Positions 26,744 through 37,800 of a stretch of 64,000 nt of DNA are shown one piece after another; position 1 is the stretch's first letter; each line of letters starts with the position of its first letter. The stretch lies in contig NZ_VRYZ01000001.1 of assembly GCF_008064635.1 (NCBI RefSeq), positions 186,001-250,000 on the forward strand, written 5' to 3'. The DNA comes from Parahaliea aestuarii. Its GTDB lineage: Bacteria; Pseudomonadota; Gammaproteobacteria; Pseudomonadales; Halieaceae. The notes beneath the pieces are model-generated. The model made no database searches. It had not been told where the DNA came from and saw only the letters and a program-made list of their open reading frames with translations. Made by a program: the position numbers and the translations under genes.

Positions 26744-26759
26744 TGGCACGAAACCTGAC
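26744..26759 (+). promoter_or_regulatory. Candidate sigma54 promoter of hmp
   Basis: TGGCACG at 26744-26750 matches the -24 element; the -12 element (CTGAC, 26755-26759) departs from TTGCA. It lies 44 bp downstream of the last NorR site and 58 bp before the hmp start, as expected for NorR control. Confidence 0.5.
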
Positions 26760-26816
26760 TAGGAGAAGTGTCGGGGCATCGGGCCCCGAAGCTGACAGAC
26801 CAGAAGAGGTAACGCC

Positions 26817-27995
26817 ATGCTAGACGCGCCCACCATCAACATTATCAAGGCCACCGTACCCGCCGTGCAGCAGCACGCCGAGCAGATCACCCAGTGCTTC
26901 TACCCGCTGATGTTCGAGCGCTATCCCGAAGTGATTCCTTACTTCAACCAGAGCCACCAGGGTAGCGGCAGTCAGCCGCGGGCGCTGGCCAATGCGGTGG
27001 TGGCCTACGCCGCCAATATCGACAATCTCGGCGTGCTGGACGAGGCCGTCGGCCGCATCGTGCAGAAGCACTGTGCGCTCGGCATCCAGCCGGACCAGTA
27101 TCCCATCGTAGGCGAGTGCCTGCTGGCCGCCATCGCCCAGGTATTGGGTGAAGCCGCTACTCCCGAAATTCTGGCGGCCTGGGGCGCGGCCTACGGGCAG
27201 TTGGCGGATCTGCTGATCGCCGCCGAGGAATCGGTTTATCGTAGCAACGAGCAGAAGCCCGGCGGCTGGCGCGGCACCCGCGACTTCGAGCTGGTGCGCC
27301 GCGAAGCCGAGAGCGAAGTTATTACATCTTTCTACTTCAGGCCCTGTGACGGTGGTGCCCTGCCGGACTACGCTCCCGGCCAGTTCATCACTGTGCTGCT
27401 GGATATCGGCGGCCAGAGTGTGCGCCGCAACTACAGCCTGTCGGACGCACCGGGCAGCGATACCTTCCGCATCAGCGTCAAGCGCGAGCCGCAGGGGGTG
27501 GTATCGGGCTTCCTCCACGACCAGCTGCAAAGCGGTGACCGGGTGCAATTACTGCCGCCCTGCGGCGACTTTGTGCTGCGCGACAGCGAGCGTCCGCTGG
27601 TTCTGCTCACCGGCGGTGTCGGCATCACCCCCGCCATCAGCATGCTGAACAGCGCCATTGGCAGCGGTCGCCGTATTCACTTCATTCACGCCGCCCTGAA
27701 CAGCGGTGCCCACGCCTTCCGCGGTCATGTGGATGCCCTGGCGGCGGCCAACGACAACCTGCGCACCTGCTATGTCTACAATGAACCGCGGCCCGAGTGC
27801 CAGCCCCATGTGGAAGGGCTGGTGAGTGCCGAACTGGTGGCCGGGCAACTCGGGGAGGAGCGGGATGTGGACTATTACTTCCTTGGTCCCAAACCCTTCA
27901 TGGTACAGGCCCGGCGCATCGCGGAAGAACTGGGTGTGCCGGCCGGCCAGGTGCACTTCGAATTCTTCGGCCCCGCCGAGGAACTGGTTGCCTGA
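26817..27995 (+). CDS. hmp: Flavohaemoglobin Hmp, nitric oxide dioxygenase
   Basis: Converts NO and O2 to nitrate using NAD(P)H; cytoplasmic. 392 residues. The globin domain has Tyr29, Phe43, Gln53, proximal His85 and Tyr95 at the same numbers as E. coli Hmp. The FAD domain carries RRNYSLSD and the NAD domain LLTGGVGITP, with FEFFGPAEEL near the C-terminus. The ATG follows GAAGAGGT. Divergent from norR and preceded by NorR sites and a sigma54-like element, so NO should induce it through NorR, unlike E. coli where NsrR controls hmp. Confidence 0.96.
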   Translation: MLDAPTINIIKATVPAVQQHAEQITQCFYPLMFERYPEVIPYFNQSHQGSGSQPRALANAVVAYAANIDNLGVLDEAVGRIVQKHCALGIQPDQYPIVGECLLAAIAQVLGEAATPEILAAWGAAYGQLADLLIAAEESVYRSNEQKPGGWRGTRDFELVRREAESEVITSFYFRPCDGGALPDYAPGQFITVLLDIGGQSVRRNYSLSDAPGSDTFRISVKREPQGVVSGFLHDQLQSGDRVQLLPPCGDFVLRDSERPLVLLTGGVGITPAISMLNSAIGSGRRIHFIHAALNSGAHAFRGHVDALAAANDNLRTCYVYNEPRPECQPHVEGLVSAELVAGQLGEERDVDYYFLGPKPFMVQARRIAEELGVPAGQVHFEFFGPAEELVA

Positions 27996-28005
27996 TGCCG
28001 GTGCG

Positions 28006-28030
28006 GGCCGGGCGCGCCTAGCGCCCGGCC
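28006..28030. terminator. Hairpin between convergent hmp and HPP genes
   Basis: Perfect 10-bp stem GGCCGGGCGC/GCGCCCGGCC with a 5-base loop, overlapping the stop of the HPP gene. No T-run follows on either strand, so it may act as a pause or partial bidirectional terminator. Confidence 0.5.
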
Positions 28031-29028
28031 GCCTCTCTGATCCAGTGCCCCTGTTCCCGGCGCACCCGCACGCGGGCGTGCTGGCGAAAGTCCTTCAGCG
28101 GCAGCGAGCTGTGTTCGCCGAGGGAGGGGCCATGTACTACCTGGAAGTACACCCGCGCGCGGCGCTCGTTGCCGGCGTCGGCGATTTCCTCTACCCGCAA
28201 TACCTGCCACTGGAAGCCGGTGAGGCCGTTGCTGTAGTAGGCATCCGGCACGATGGCGACCTCGGCGGCGGTGCTGTCGCGGGCGTGTTCGCCCGCCAGT
28301 TCAAACAGTTCGCACAGGTCCTCTGGCGATACGTCCACATAGAGATCCATTTGCTGTAGCGCCCAGGCCATGTCTTCGTGGGTGACCTGCTGGCCGGTGC
28401 CGGCGGCGCCCGCTTTGGTGGCGACGGGCGTGCGGGTACCGATGTGGGACAGGTGGGTGGGGTAGCGGCGGTGGCGAAACCAGATGTTGAAGGCCACTGC
28501 GACCGCCACCATCAGCAGGGCATTGTAGAGAATGGGGCTCAGCAGGTAGTCGTAGCCGAGCGCGCGCACCTGTTCGCCGCCCACCACGGCGGCCAGTGCG
28601 GCGGCCCCGCCCGGAGGATGCAGGCAGCGCAGGTAGTGCATGGCAAGCACGGCACCGCCAACCGCGCAGGCCGCGGCCAGTGCCGGGTCGGGGATAAAAC
28701 GGGCGCAGCTCACACCGATAGCGGCGGACACGCTGTAGCCCAGCAACACCGGCCAGGGCTGGGACAGGGGGCCGTGGGGAATGGCGAACAGCAGTACCGT
28801 GGAGGCGCCGATAGAAGTGGCGATCAGCATGCCGGCCTCGCCCCACAATTGCGGCGCCGCCAGGTTCAGGCAGAGGATGCCGATAAAGGCGCCGATGGCC
28901 GACAGCAGTTTCTCCCGGTGCGACGTATTGCCGGGGCCAATGCCGAGGAAGCTGGCGGTTGCCCGCCTGAGCCGGATAGTGAGTGAGACCTGTTCGGGCG
29001 ATTCCAGAGGCTGTAGCGGTGTGGGCAT
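28018..29028 (-). CDS. HPP family membrane protein
   Basis: 336 residues. Four to five membrane helices in the first 200 residues include the family signature RCLHPPGGAAALAAVVGG (His-Pro-Pro). A soluble C-terminal region of about 130 residues follows (from about THEDMAWALQQMDLYVDVSP). Some HPP proteins transport nitrite in chloroplasts and cyanobacteria; the bacterial role is little studied. Lying next to hmp, which produces nitrate, a link to nitrogen oxide export or import is possible but only inferred. Confidence 0.88.
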   Translation of the reverse strand: MPTPLQPLESPEQVSLTIRLRRATASFLGIGPGNTSHREKLLSAIGAFIGILCLNLAAPQLWGEAGMLIATSIGASTVLLFAIPHGPLSQPWPVLLGYSVSAAIGVSCARFIPDPALAAACAVGGAVLAMHYLRCLHPPGGAAALAAVVGGEQVRALGYDYLLSPILYNALLMVAVAVAFNIWFRHRRYPTHLSHIGTRTPVATKAGAAGTGQQVTHEDMAWALQQMDLYVDVSPEDLCELFELAGEHARDSTAAEVAIVPDAYYSNGLTGFQWQVLRVEEIADAGNERRARVYFQVVHGPSLGEHSSLPLKDFRQHARVRVRREQGHWIREAAGR

Positions 29029-29141
29029 TGGCGGGCTGTGTGCGGCAAAAAAGGCGCTACTCTAGCGCCCTGCCGCCATGAGTAAAAGTGGATAGTACCG
29101 CTATCCCTTATCGCTAAAGCCGATGCGATGGGCCGCCGCGC

Positions 29142-30437
29142 TCAGACATTCTCCAGCGCGGGTGTACTGCCGCCCCGCAGCAACTTGATCTGGTTTTCCA
29201 GCCAGCCCACAAACCAGAAGTTGCCGGTGGTTTTGAAATCGCGGGCCGCCTGCAGCAGGCTTTCATGCACGCGGATGGTGAGGTCGATCGCTTCGGGGTT
29301 GTCCGGCTGAGCGCCCAGCACGATGTCCAGCAGGTGCAGGGCGGCTTCCGGTTCATTGGCATCGAGGCGTTCCTGGGCCCGTTCCACCAGCGCGGCGGCG
29401 CCGGCCAGCGCCACCAGGTCGGCGTTCACTTCAGAGCGCGGCACACTGTAGAGCTCGGTGGTGGAGTCGTGCTTGAACCAGCCCGCGTAGTTTTCCCAGA
29501 TGGCGCGCACGCCCCAGTTCACCTTGCCGTAGCCTTCGCCGACCTCGCATTCGGCGGGCAGCGTGATCTCCTGCTGCAACTGGTGCAGGGGCTTGCCGGC
29601 ATTCATGCCGGCCACCACTGCGTCGTGTACGTGGTGAATGGCGTCGCGGTAGGCCGTCAGTTCGGCGCGGATCAGCGCCTCTCCCTGCACCGGGTCGTGG
29701 TGGCCGTAGAGCAGCAGCTCGGGCTGCAGGTCGCGCACCACCTCTGCTGCTGCGGCGCAGACCAGGGCGTCCCGGTAGCGATCGCCGCGGATGGTGGACA
29801 GGTTGGGGAAGTGGCCGAAGGGGCAGCCGAACAGGTTGCCGGTGAGCACAATGCGCTGTTCGGGCAGCCAGATCACCAGCGAATCATTGGTCTCGGCGCC
29901 GGGCACGGCGATCAGTTCCAGGGTCAGTCCGCCCAGCTCCAGCGTTTGCCGCTCGGTAAAGGTCTGGTCCGGCGTGGGGTGGTCCTGCAGGTTGATATCG
30001 GTGTAGCCGGCGGCGGCATAGCCCTTGAACACCTCGGCGAAATCCGCCTGGAACCTGAAGGCAGAGCGGGCGGCGCGAAAGGGCTGCAGGCGCGCGTCGT
30101 AGGCCTGGTGCTCGGGGTTGCCGGCCTGGGCGATGTAAACCAGGCCCGGGTGGCGGTCGCGGAAGTACTGTACCCCGCCGAGGTGATCCACATGCCCCTG
30201 GGTGGTGACCAGGTACTTGATGTCGCCCTGGCTGTGCTGCTTGAGGTTGTGGTCAATCACCGGCGCTTCGAAGCCCATGCCGCTGTTGACAAGAATGTTG
30301 CCGGCGGGCGTTTCGAGCAGGTAGACGTTGGAGCAGGCCTCGGCCAGTACGATGAAGTCATTGATGCGCCGGCAGCGCTGGTTGAAGGTGGCGGCAGAGG
30401 GAGCTACCGGGCGGGTTTTGTAGATGGGTTCGCGCAT
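29142..30437 (-). CDS. MBL-fold protein with alkylsulfatase dimerisation domain, altered metal motif
   Basis: 431 residues. Residues about 25-275 form a metallo-beta-lactamase fold (GNILVNSGMGFEAPVI; LLYGHHDPVQG); residues about 310-425 match the alkylsulfatase dimerisation domain (GYGKVNWGVRAIWENYAGWF). The metal motif expected as T-H-x-H-x-D-H reads TTQGHVDHLGG, so the first His is replaced by Gln, which may change metal number or activity. Starts 22 bp after the alcohol dehydrogenase gene on the same strand. Substrate unknown; hydrolysis of a sulfate or phosphate ester, or another ester, is possible. Confidence 0.85.
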   Translation of the reverse strand: MREPIYKTRPVAPSAATFNQRCRRINDFIVLAEACSNVYLLETPAGNILVNSGMGFEAPVIDHNLKQHSQGDIKYLVTTQGHVDHLGGVQYFRDRHPGLVYIAQAGNPEHQAYDARLQPFRAARSAFRFQADFAEVFKGYAAAGYTDINLQDHPTPDQTFTERQTLELGGLTLELIAVPGAETNDSLVIWLPEQRIVLTGNLFGCPFGHFPNLSTIRGDRYRDALVCAAAAEVVRDLQPELLLYGHHDPVQGEALIRAELTAYRDAIHHVHDAVVAGMNAGKPLHQLQQEITLPAECEVGEGYGKVNWGVRAIWENYAGWFKHDSTTELYSVPRSEVNADLVALAGAAALVERAQERLDANEPEAALHLLDIVLGAQPDNPEAIDLTIRVHESLLQAARDFKTTGNFWFVGWLENQIKLLRGGSTPALENV

Positions 30438-30459
30438 GAAGATTCCTCGGTTGGCGGGG

Positions 30460-31491
30460 TCAGGCCTGGCAGTCCACCAGGACTTTCACCGCTTCGTCGG
30501 GGCGCTGGGCCTGGGCGAAGGCGGTGTCGAAGTCGGACAGGGGGAAGTGGTGGCTCACCAGCGGCCGCACATCGACGCTGCCGTTGCACAGCATGTCGAT
30601 GACCTGGGGGAATTCCACCGGGTACTCCATGGCGGCGGTGATCTGCAGTTCCCGCATCAACAGGTTGACCATGTCCAGCTCTACCGGCGCGAAGTGAACG
30701 CCCACTACCACGATGCGCCCACCCTTGCGGGCAGTGGCGCAAATCTGCTGGAACACCGGGCCGGCGCCGGTGGCTTCGATGTAGACATCGGTGGCCGGCT
30801 GTTCGCCGAGGCGAGGGTCGTTTTGCACCGTACCGTGGAGGGCCTTGAGGCCTTCCGCCAGTGCGGCCGGGTTGCCGTCGGCGGCCAGCGAATTCAATCC
30901 CAGTTGTCGTGCAACGCCCAGTCGGTGCTCGGACCGGTCCACCACGCAGACTGATGCGGCGCCGAGGTGGCGCGCGCCGATGGCCGCTGCCAGCCCCACG
31001 GGGCCGGCCCCCATCACCACGACCCTGTCGCCGGCGCCGATCCTGCCCTGGTTGGCGGCGTGCATGCCCACTGACAGGGGTTCCACCAGGGCGCCAATTT
31101 CAAAGTCCAGATGGTCCGGCAATTTGAAGACGGAACCCGAGTCCGGGGTGACATTGCGCACCTGCACCAGCGGGGCGAAGGCACCGCGCAGCCCGTCGCT
31201 GCCAATGCCGTTGCCGCCGGCCTCCGGGTTCACTACCACCCGGTCGCCCACCTGCAGATGTGTGACCTGCTCGCCGAGGGCTTCAATGGTGCCGGAAAAC
31301 TCGTGGCCAAAGGCGAAGGGCAGGTGGGCGCCGGGGATACCGCCGATCTTCGAATAGCTGAGGTCGGACCCGCAAATGCCGCAGTGCACCACGCGCACAA
31401 GTACATCCCGGGGGCCGATCCGGGGAATGTCGACCGTGTCGAGGCGGATATCCTGTGGCGCATGTATGCGCGCGGCGGTCATGGTGGGCAT
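30460..31491 (-). CDS. Zinc-dependent medium-chain alcohol dehydrogenase
   Basis: 343 residues, sorbitol/threonine dehydrogenase-like. The catalytic zinc site is HCGICGSD (about residue 36-43) with GHEFSG downstream; the NAD-binding motif is VVMGAGPVGLAAA. The four-Cys structural zinc lobe is absent: the region after VVVNPEAGGNGIGSDG has no cysteines. First gene of a two-gene operon with the MBL-fold protein, so the pair may cleave an ester and oxidise the released alcohol. A second ATG three codons in is an alternative start. Confidence 0.88.
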   Translation of the reverse strand: MPTMTAARIHAPQDIRLDTVDIPRIGPRDVLVRVVHCGICGSDLSYSKIGGIPGAHLPFAFGHEFSGTIEALGEQVTHLQVGDRVVVNPEAGGNGIGSDGLRGAFAPLVQVRNVTPDSGSVFKLPDHLDFEIGALVEPLSVGMHAANQGRIGAGDRVVVMGAGPVGLAAAIGARHLGAASVCVVDRSEHRLGVARQLGLNSLAADGNPAALAEGLKALHGTVQNDPRLGEQPATDVYIEATGAGPVFQQICATARKGGRIVVVGVHFAPVELDMVNLLMRELQITAAMEYPVEFPQVIDMLCNGSVDVRPLVSHHFPLSDFDTAFAQAQRPDEAVKVLVDCQA

Positions 31492-31505
31492 GATTCTGCT
31501 CTTAT

Positions 31506-31552
31506 TTAATGTGGTCGCATTAATGCTAGTCGCCCCGGTGGGCAGGCGTCAA
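31506..31552 (-). promoter_or_regulatory. Promoter and candidate operator of the alcohol dehydrogenase operon
   Basis: Minus-strand TTGACG (31552-31547) and TAGCAT (31528-31523) with an 18-bp spacer. Just downstream, covering the probable transcription start, is the inverted repeat TTAATG-N6-CATTAA (31506-31523), a position suited to a repressor. Confidence 0.5.
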
Positions 31553-31635
31553 TGGGGGGCGCCACTGCCCGTACGGGGGCAGCGGGAGGCTGGCAGAAGG
31601 AGATTGCTGGGTGTTGCGGGAAGTGGCGCTAAAAC

Positions 31636-32070
31636 TCAGGCTGCTTCAGCGGCCGCCGCAATCTCGCGGATGCGCGCCACCATGGCGCGCAGGCCGTTGC
31701 CGCGGGTCGGGGAGAGGTGGTTCAGCAGGTCCAGCTCATTGAAGTAGCTGTCGATATCGAAGGCCAGCACATCGGCGGGAGCTTTGTTGTTGTAGGCGGC
31801 CAGCACTACGCCCAGCAGGCCCTTGACAATGAAGGCGTCGGAATCCACATCCATCTGCAGGCGACCGTTTTCCACCTGGGTATCGATCCACACCTGGCTC
31901 TGGCAGCCGCGAATCTTGCGCTCGTCGGTGCGCTTGGCCTCGCTCATCGGCGGCAGTTCCTTGCCGAGGTCGATGATGTACTTGTAGCGCTCTTCCCAGT
32001 CGTCGAAGAAGGACAGGGTGTCGACGATATCTTCCGCAGTGATGCTGTTGCCGAAGGGGTTGTCGCTCAT
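31636..32070 (-). CDS. sufE: SufE sulfur acceptor protein
   Basis: 144 residues from ATG 32070, which overlaps the sufT stop (TGATG). SufE accepts persulfide sulfur from SufS and enhances its activity. The sulfur-carrying Cys lies in KIRGCQSQVW (about residue 55), the conserved family motif; LSPTRGNGLRAM near the C-terminus is also conserved. Last gene of the suf operon. Confidence 0.94.
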   Translation of the reverse strand: MSDNPFGNSITAEDIVDTLSFFDDWEERYKYIIDLGKELPPMSEAKRTDERKIRGCQSQVWIDTQVENGRLQMDVDSDAFIVKGLLGVVLAAYNNKAPADVLAFDIDSYFNELDLLNHLSPTRGNGLRAMVARIREIAAAAEAA

Positions 32071-32609
32071 CAGAACATCCCCGTTTCCAGCTGGGCTTCC
32101 TCGGACATCATCTCCCGGCTCCAGGGTGGGTCGAACACCAGTTCCACCTGCACGTCTTGCACATGGGGTACCTGGGCCACCCGGTATTCCACGTCGCCCA
32201 CCAGCACCGGGCCCATGCCACAGCCCGGCGCGGTCAGGGTCATGTGGATGGTCACTGTGCCGCTGTCCTGGTCGATGGCCAGCTTGTAGATCAGGCCCAG
32301 ATTGACCAGGTCCACCGGCACTTCCGGGTCGTAGACGGTATGCAGGGCGTCCCACACCTGGTCTTCGCTGATCTGGCCGTCGGCGGGAGCGTCATAGGCC
32401 AGCTTCAGGGGCTCCAGGCCCAGGGCATCGGCATCGGTGCCGTCCACCCGCACCATGTTGCCGTGGTGGATGACGGTGTAATTGCCGCCCAGCGACTGGG
32501 TCAGGGTGACGAAGGTGTGGGCGGGGATGGTCACCGGGGTGCCCACGGGCACCAGTCGACCGGGGCAGTCCCGGGTGGTGGTGAGCAGGGTGCGTTCCTG
32601 GGCGCTCAT
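32070..32609 (-). CDS. sufT: SufT iron-sulfur assembly protein (MIP18/DUF59)
   Basis: 179 residues from ATG 32609; the longer frame would run back into sufA. The DUF59 domain begins at WDALHTVYDPEVPVDLVNLG and includes the conserved Cys in TLTAPGCGMGPVL. The N-terminal 80 residues are the extra domain found in SufT. SufT helps mature Fe-S proteins in cells with high demand. Co-transcribed with sufA upstream and sufE downstream. Confidence 0.92.
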   Translation of the reverse strand: MSAQERTLLTTTRDCPGRLVPVGTPVTIPAHTFVTLTQSLGGNYTVIHHGNMVRVDGTDADALGLEPLKLAYDAPADGQISEDQVWDALHTVYDPEVPVDLVNLGLIYKLAIDQDSGTVTIHMTLTAPGCGMGPVLVGDVEYRVAQVPHVQDVQVELVFDPPWSREMMSEEAQLETGMF

Positions 32610-32619
32610 GAATCGGGTC

Positions 32620-32976
32620 TCAGTTGACGCTGAAGCTTTCGCCACAGCCGCAGGCGGCAGTGACGTTGGGATTGTGGAACTTGATGGTGCGGTTGATGCC
32701 CTCTTTCTCATAGGCGATCTCGGTGCCTTTCAGCACCGGCAGCGAGGCGCGGTCGATGTAGAGTTGCAGGCCATTGTCCAGGTTCATCACCAGGTCGCCG
32801 TCCTCGCTGGCCTCCACCTCGTCCATCACGTACATGAAGCCGGTGCAGCCGCTTTCTTTCACGCTGATACGCACGCCGTTGCCGCCGTGTTTTTCCAGCT
32901 GTTGCTTGAGGTGCCTGGCCGCCGCCTCTGACACGGAGATGGCGTCGCGGCTGACGTCAAAACTTTCTACCGACAT
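32620..32976 (-). CDS. sufA: SufA-type iron-sulfur carrier (HesB/IscA family)
   Basis: 118 residues. A-type carrier receiving Fe-S clusters from SufBCD and passing them to apoproteins. The three conserved Cys are in ESGCTGF and ACGCGESF. The N-terminus contains the usual SVSEAAARHLKQQL helix. Lies between sufS and sufT with small gaps, so it is named by operon position; IscA or ErpA naming is possible. Confidence 0.9.
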   Translation of the reverse strand: MSVESFDVSRDAISVSEAAARHLKQQLEKHGGNGVRISVKESGCTGFMYVMDEVEASEDGDLVMNLDNGLQLYIDRASLPVLKGTEIAYEKEGINRTIKFHNPNVTAACGCGESFSVN

Positions 32977-32985
32977 GACAAACTC

Positions 32986-34233
32986 CTAGCGAAAAAGCCG
33001 TACGGCTTTGTGAATGCCTTCAAACAAGCGCTCCACGTCCTGCGCGGTGTTGTACAGGGCATAGGAGGCGCGCACGGTGCCGGGCACCTGGTAGTAATCC
33101 ATCAGCGGCTGGGTGCAGTGGTGGCCGGTGCGCACGGCAATGCCCTGCTGGTCCAGCAGCATGCCGAGATCCGAGGGGTGAACCCCGTCCAGCACGAAGC
33201 TGAAGATACCCACCGCTTCGTTCGGCGCGCCAATCCGGCGCAGCCCCTCTACCTGTTTCGCCAGCTCCAGTGACTGCGCCAGCAGCGCCCGCTCGTGGGC
33301 CGCGGCGGCGGACAGGTCGATGCCGTCGAGGTAGTCGATGGCGGCGGCGAGGCCGATGGCATCGGCGATATTGGGGGTGCCGGCCTCGAATTTAAAGGGC
33401 AGGGTGTTGAAGGTGGTGCCGGCGAAGCTCACTGTCTCGATCATTTCGCCGCCGCCGAGGAAGGGCGGCATGGCCTCCAGCAGGGTTTCGCGCCCCCACA
33501 GGGCGCCGATGCCGGTGGGGCCGTAGAGCTTGTGCCCGGAGATGGCGTAGAAGTCACAGTCCAGCGCCTGCACATCCACCATGCCGTGGGCGGCCGCCTG
33601 GGCGCCGTCCACCAGGATTTTTGCGCCCACCGCGTGGGCTTTGGCCGCAATGTCTTTCACCGGATTGACAGTGCCAAGGGCGTTGGACACGTGGTTGACC
33701 GCCACCAGCTTCACGCGCTCGTCGAGCAACTCGTCCAGCGCCGCCATATCGATATCGCCGGACTCGAGAATCGGAATGGCTACCACTTCCGCACCGGTGG
33801 CGGCGCAGACCAGTTGCCAGGGCACGATGTCCGAGTGGTGCTCCAGGTAGGACACCAGCACTTTGTCGCCGGGGCCCAGTTCACTGCGGCCCCAGCTGTG
33901 GGCGACAAGATTGATGGCTTCGGTGGTGCCGCGCACCCAGATTACCTGCCGCGCGGTGGGGCTGTTGATAAAGCGGGCCACGGTGTCCCGCGCCCGCTCG
34001 AAGGCCGCGGTGGCGCGATCCGACAGGGCGTGGGCGCCGCGGTGGACGTTGGCATTGTCGCGGCGGTAGTAGTTGGCGATGGCCTCGATCACCACTTCAG
34101 GCTTCTGGGTGGTGGCGGCATTGTCCAGGTAGACCAGCGGGTGCCCGTTCACTTCCTGCTGCAGGATGGGGAAGTCGGCGCGCAGGCGTTCGGCGTCAAA
34201 GGCCGGCAATTTGAGAGACTCGGCGCTACGCAT
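32986..34233 (-). CDS. sufS: SufS cysteine desulfurase
   Basis: 415 residues, PLP-dependent class V aminotransferase fold. Takes sulfur from cysteine as a persulfide on its active-site Cys (RTGHHCTQP). The PLP Lys is in ISGHKLYGPTGIG. As a group II (SufS/CsdA type) enzyme it needs SufE, encoded at the operon end. Start overlaps sufD by 8 bp. Confidence 0.96.
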   Translation of the reverse strand: MRSAESLKLPAFDAERLRADFPILQQEVNGHPLVYLDNAATTQKPEVVIEAIANYYRRDNANVHRGAHALSDRATAAFERARDTVARFINSPTARQVIWVRGTTEAINLVAHSWGRSELGPGDKVLVSYLEHHSDIVPWQLVCAATGAEVVAIPILESGDIDMAALDELLDERVKLVAVNHVSNALGTVNPVKDIAAKAHAVGAKILVDGAQAAAHGMVDVQALDCDFYAISGHKLYGPTGIGALWGRETLLEAMPPFLGGGEMIETVSFAGTTFNTLPFKFEAGTPNIADAIGLAAAIDYLDGIDLSAAAAHERALLAQSLELAKQVEGLRRIGAPNEAVGIFSFVLDGVHPSDLGMLLDQQGIAVRTGHHCTQPLMDYYQVPGTVRASYALYNTAQDVERLFEGIHKAVRLFR

Positions 34234-35556
34234 TGCTGCCGTCCAGGCTCTTCTCTTCCAGGATATGGCGAGTGAGCTTTTCGTTGCGGGCGAAGCGCCG
34301 GGCCAGTAGCGGCTTGAGGAAGTCGCGCAAGGGCTCGCAGCGCACGCCGTCCACCAGTTCGTTGATAAAGCCGTAGCTGATCATCACCTCGGCCTCGTCC
34401 TTCGGTACGCCACGGGTGCGCAGGTAGTGCAGGGTGAGCGGATCCATCTGCGCCACGGTGGCGCCGTGGGCGCACTGCACGTCGTCGGCGTAGATTTCCA
34501 GTTCCGGCTTGGTGTTCACCTCGGCGCGGTTGCTGGTGAGCAGGTTCTTGTTGGACAGCTCGGCGCAGGTTTTCTGGGCATCCGGGTGGATGTGGATACG
34601 GCCGTTGAAGATGGCGGTTGCCTCGTCGCCGATGATGCCGCGGAAGGTCTCGCTGCTGGTGCAGTGGGGCACCGCGTGCTCGATGCAGGTGTGGTAGTCC
34701 ACCTGCTCTTCGCCCCGCGGCAGGTAGATGCCGTTGAGTTCGCAGTGGGCACCCTGGCCCCGGTGTTCCGCCACCAGGTCGATACGTTTGAGGCGACTGC
34801 CGAGGGCCAGGTGGAAACTGTTCAAGGTGCTGTTGCCGGCCAGCGCCGCGTGCACGCCGCCGATGTGGGCCGCCTCGCCCTGTTCCAGGTGCAGGCGGTA
34901 GTGATCCAGGCGCGCGCCGTCACCCAGCAGCAGTTCGCTGATGCCGTTGGTGAAGGCGGTGCCACCCGTGTTGGCATTGCAGAAAGTTTCCACCACGCTG
35001 GCTTGGCTGTTGGCGCCGAGTTGCACCAGCAGGCGCTGGTTGACGGACACAGCCTCTCCCTGGCCGCTGGTCAGCCACACCAGGTGCACGGGCTGTTCCA
35101 GCACGGTATTGGCGTCCACCTGCAGGAATACGCCGTCGGTGAGCGTGGCCTCGTTCAGGGCGGCGAAGCGGTGCCGGGCCTGATTGACGGCAGTGCCGAG
35201 CAGGTTGGTAATCTGGCTGGCGGTGGCTTCATCGGCCTCGCTGAAGCGCTGCAGGCGGGCACCGGCGGGCAGGTCGATATGCGACAGCTCCTCCCGGTAC
35301 AGGCCGTCGGCAAACACCAGCGTGCTGCCGGGCAGTTCCGGGTAGCTGATATTGCCGAGCCTGGGCGCCGCATGGCGGTCCACGGCGGTAAAGGACTGCT
35401 GCAGGGCCTGCAGGTTGTTGTACTTCCAGGCCTCGGTCTTGCGATTGGGCAGGGAGGACGCCCGCCACTGCTCGCGGCCGCGCTCCAGCACCTGGGCCAG
35501 CCAGGGCGGCGCGGTCTCCGCGGCGGCCGTCAGCGGCTGTTGCATGAAGTCGCTCA

Positions 35557-35557
<1 letters not shown>
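34226..35557 (-). CDS. sufD: SufD scaffold subunit
   Basis: 443 residues. Part of the SufBC2D complex that builds Fe-S clusters; needed for iron entry. The beta-helix core carries ELNGIYLPRGEEQVDYHTCI and FNGRIHIHPDAQKT, and the C-terminal ALTLHYLRTRGV-like region (TLHYLRTRGVPKDEAEVMIS) is the SufC-binding part. The start overlaps the sufC stop (TGATG), giving tight coupling. Confidence 0.95.
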
Positions 35558-36303
<746 letters not shown>

Positions 36304-36318
36304 GTTCATCTCTCTCAA

Positions 36319-37758
<1,440 letters not shown>

Positions 37759-37800
37759 AGTGGTTGACCTGTCTGTGTACTGCCAGCCCGCGGGAGCGGA

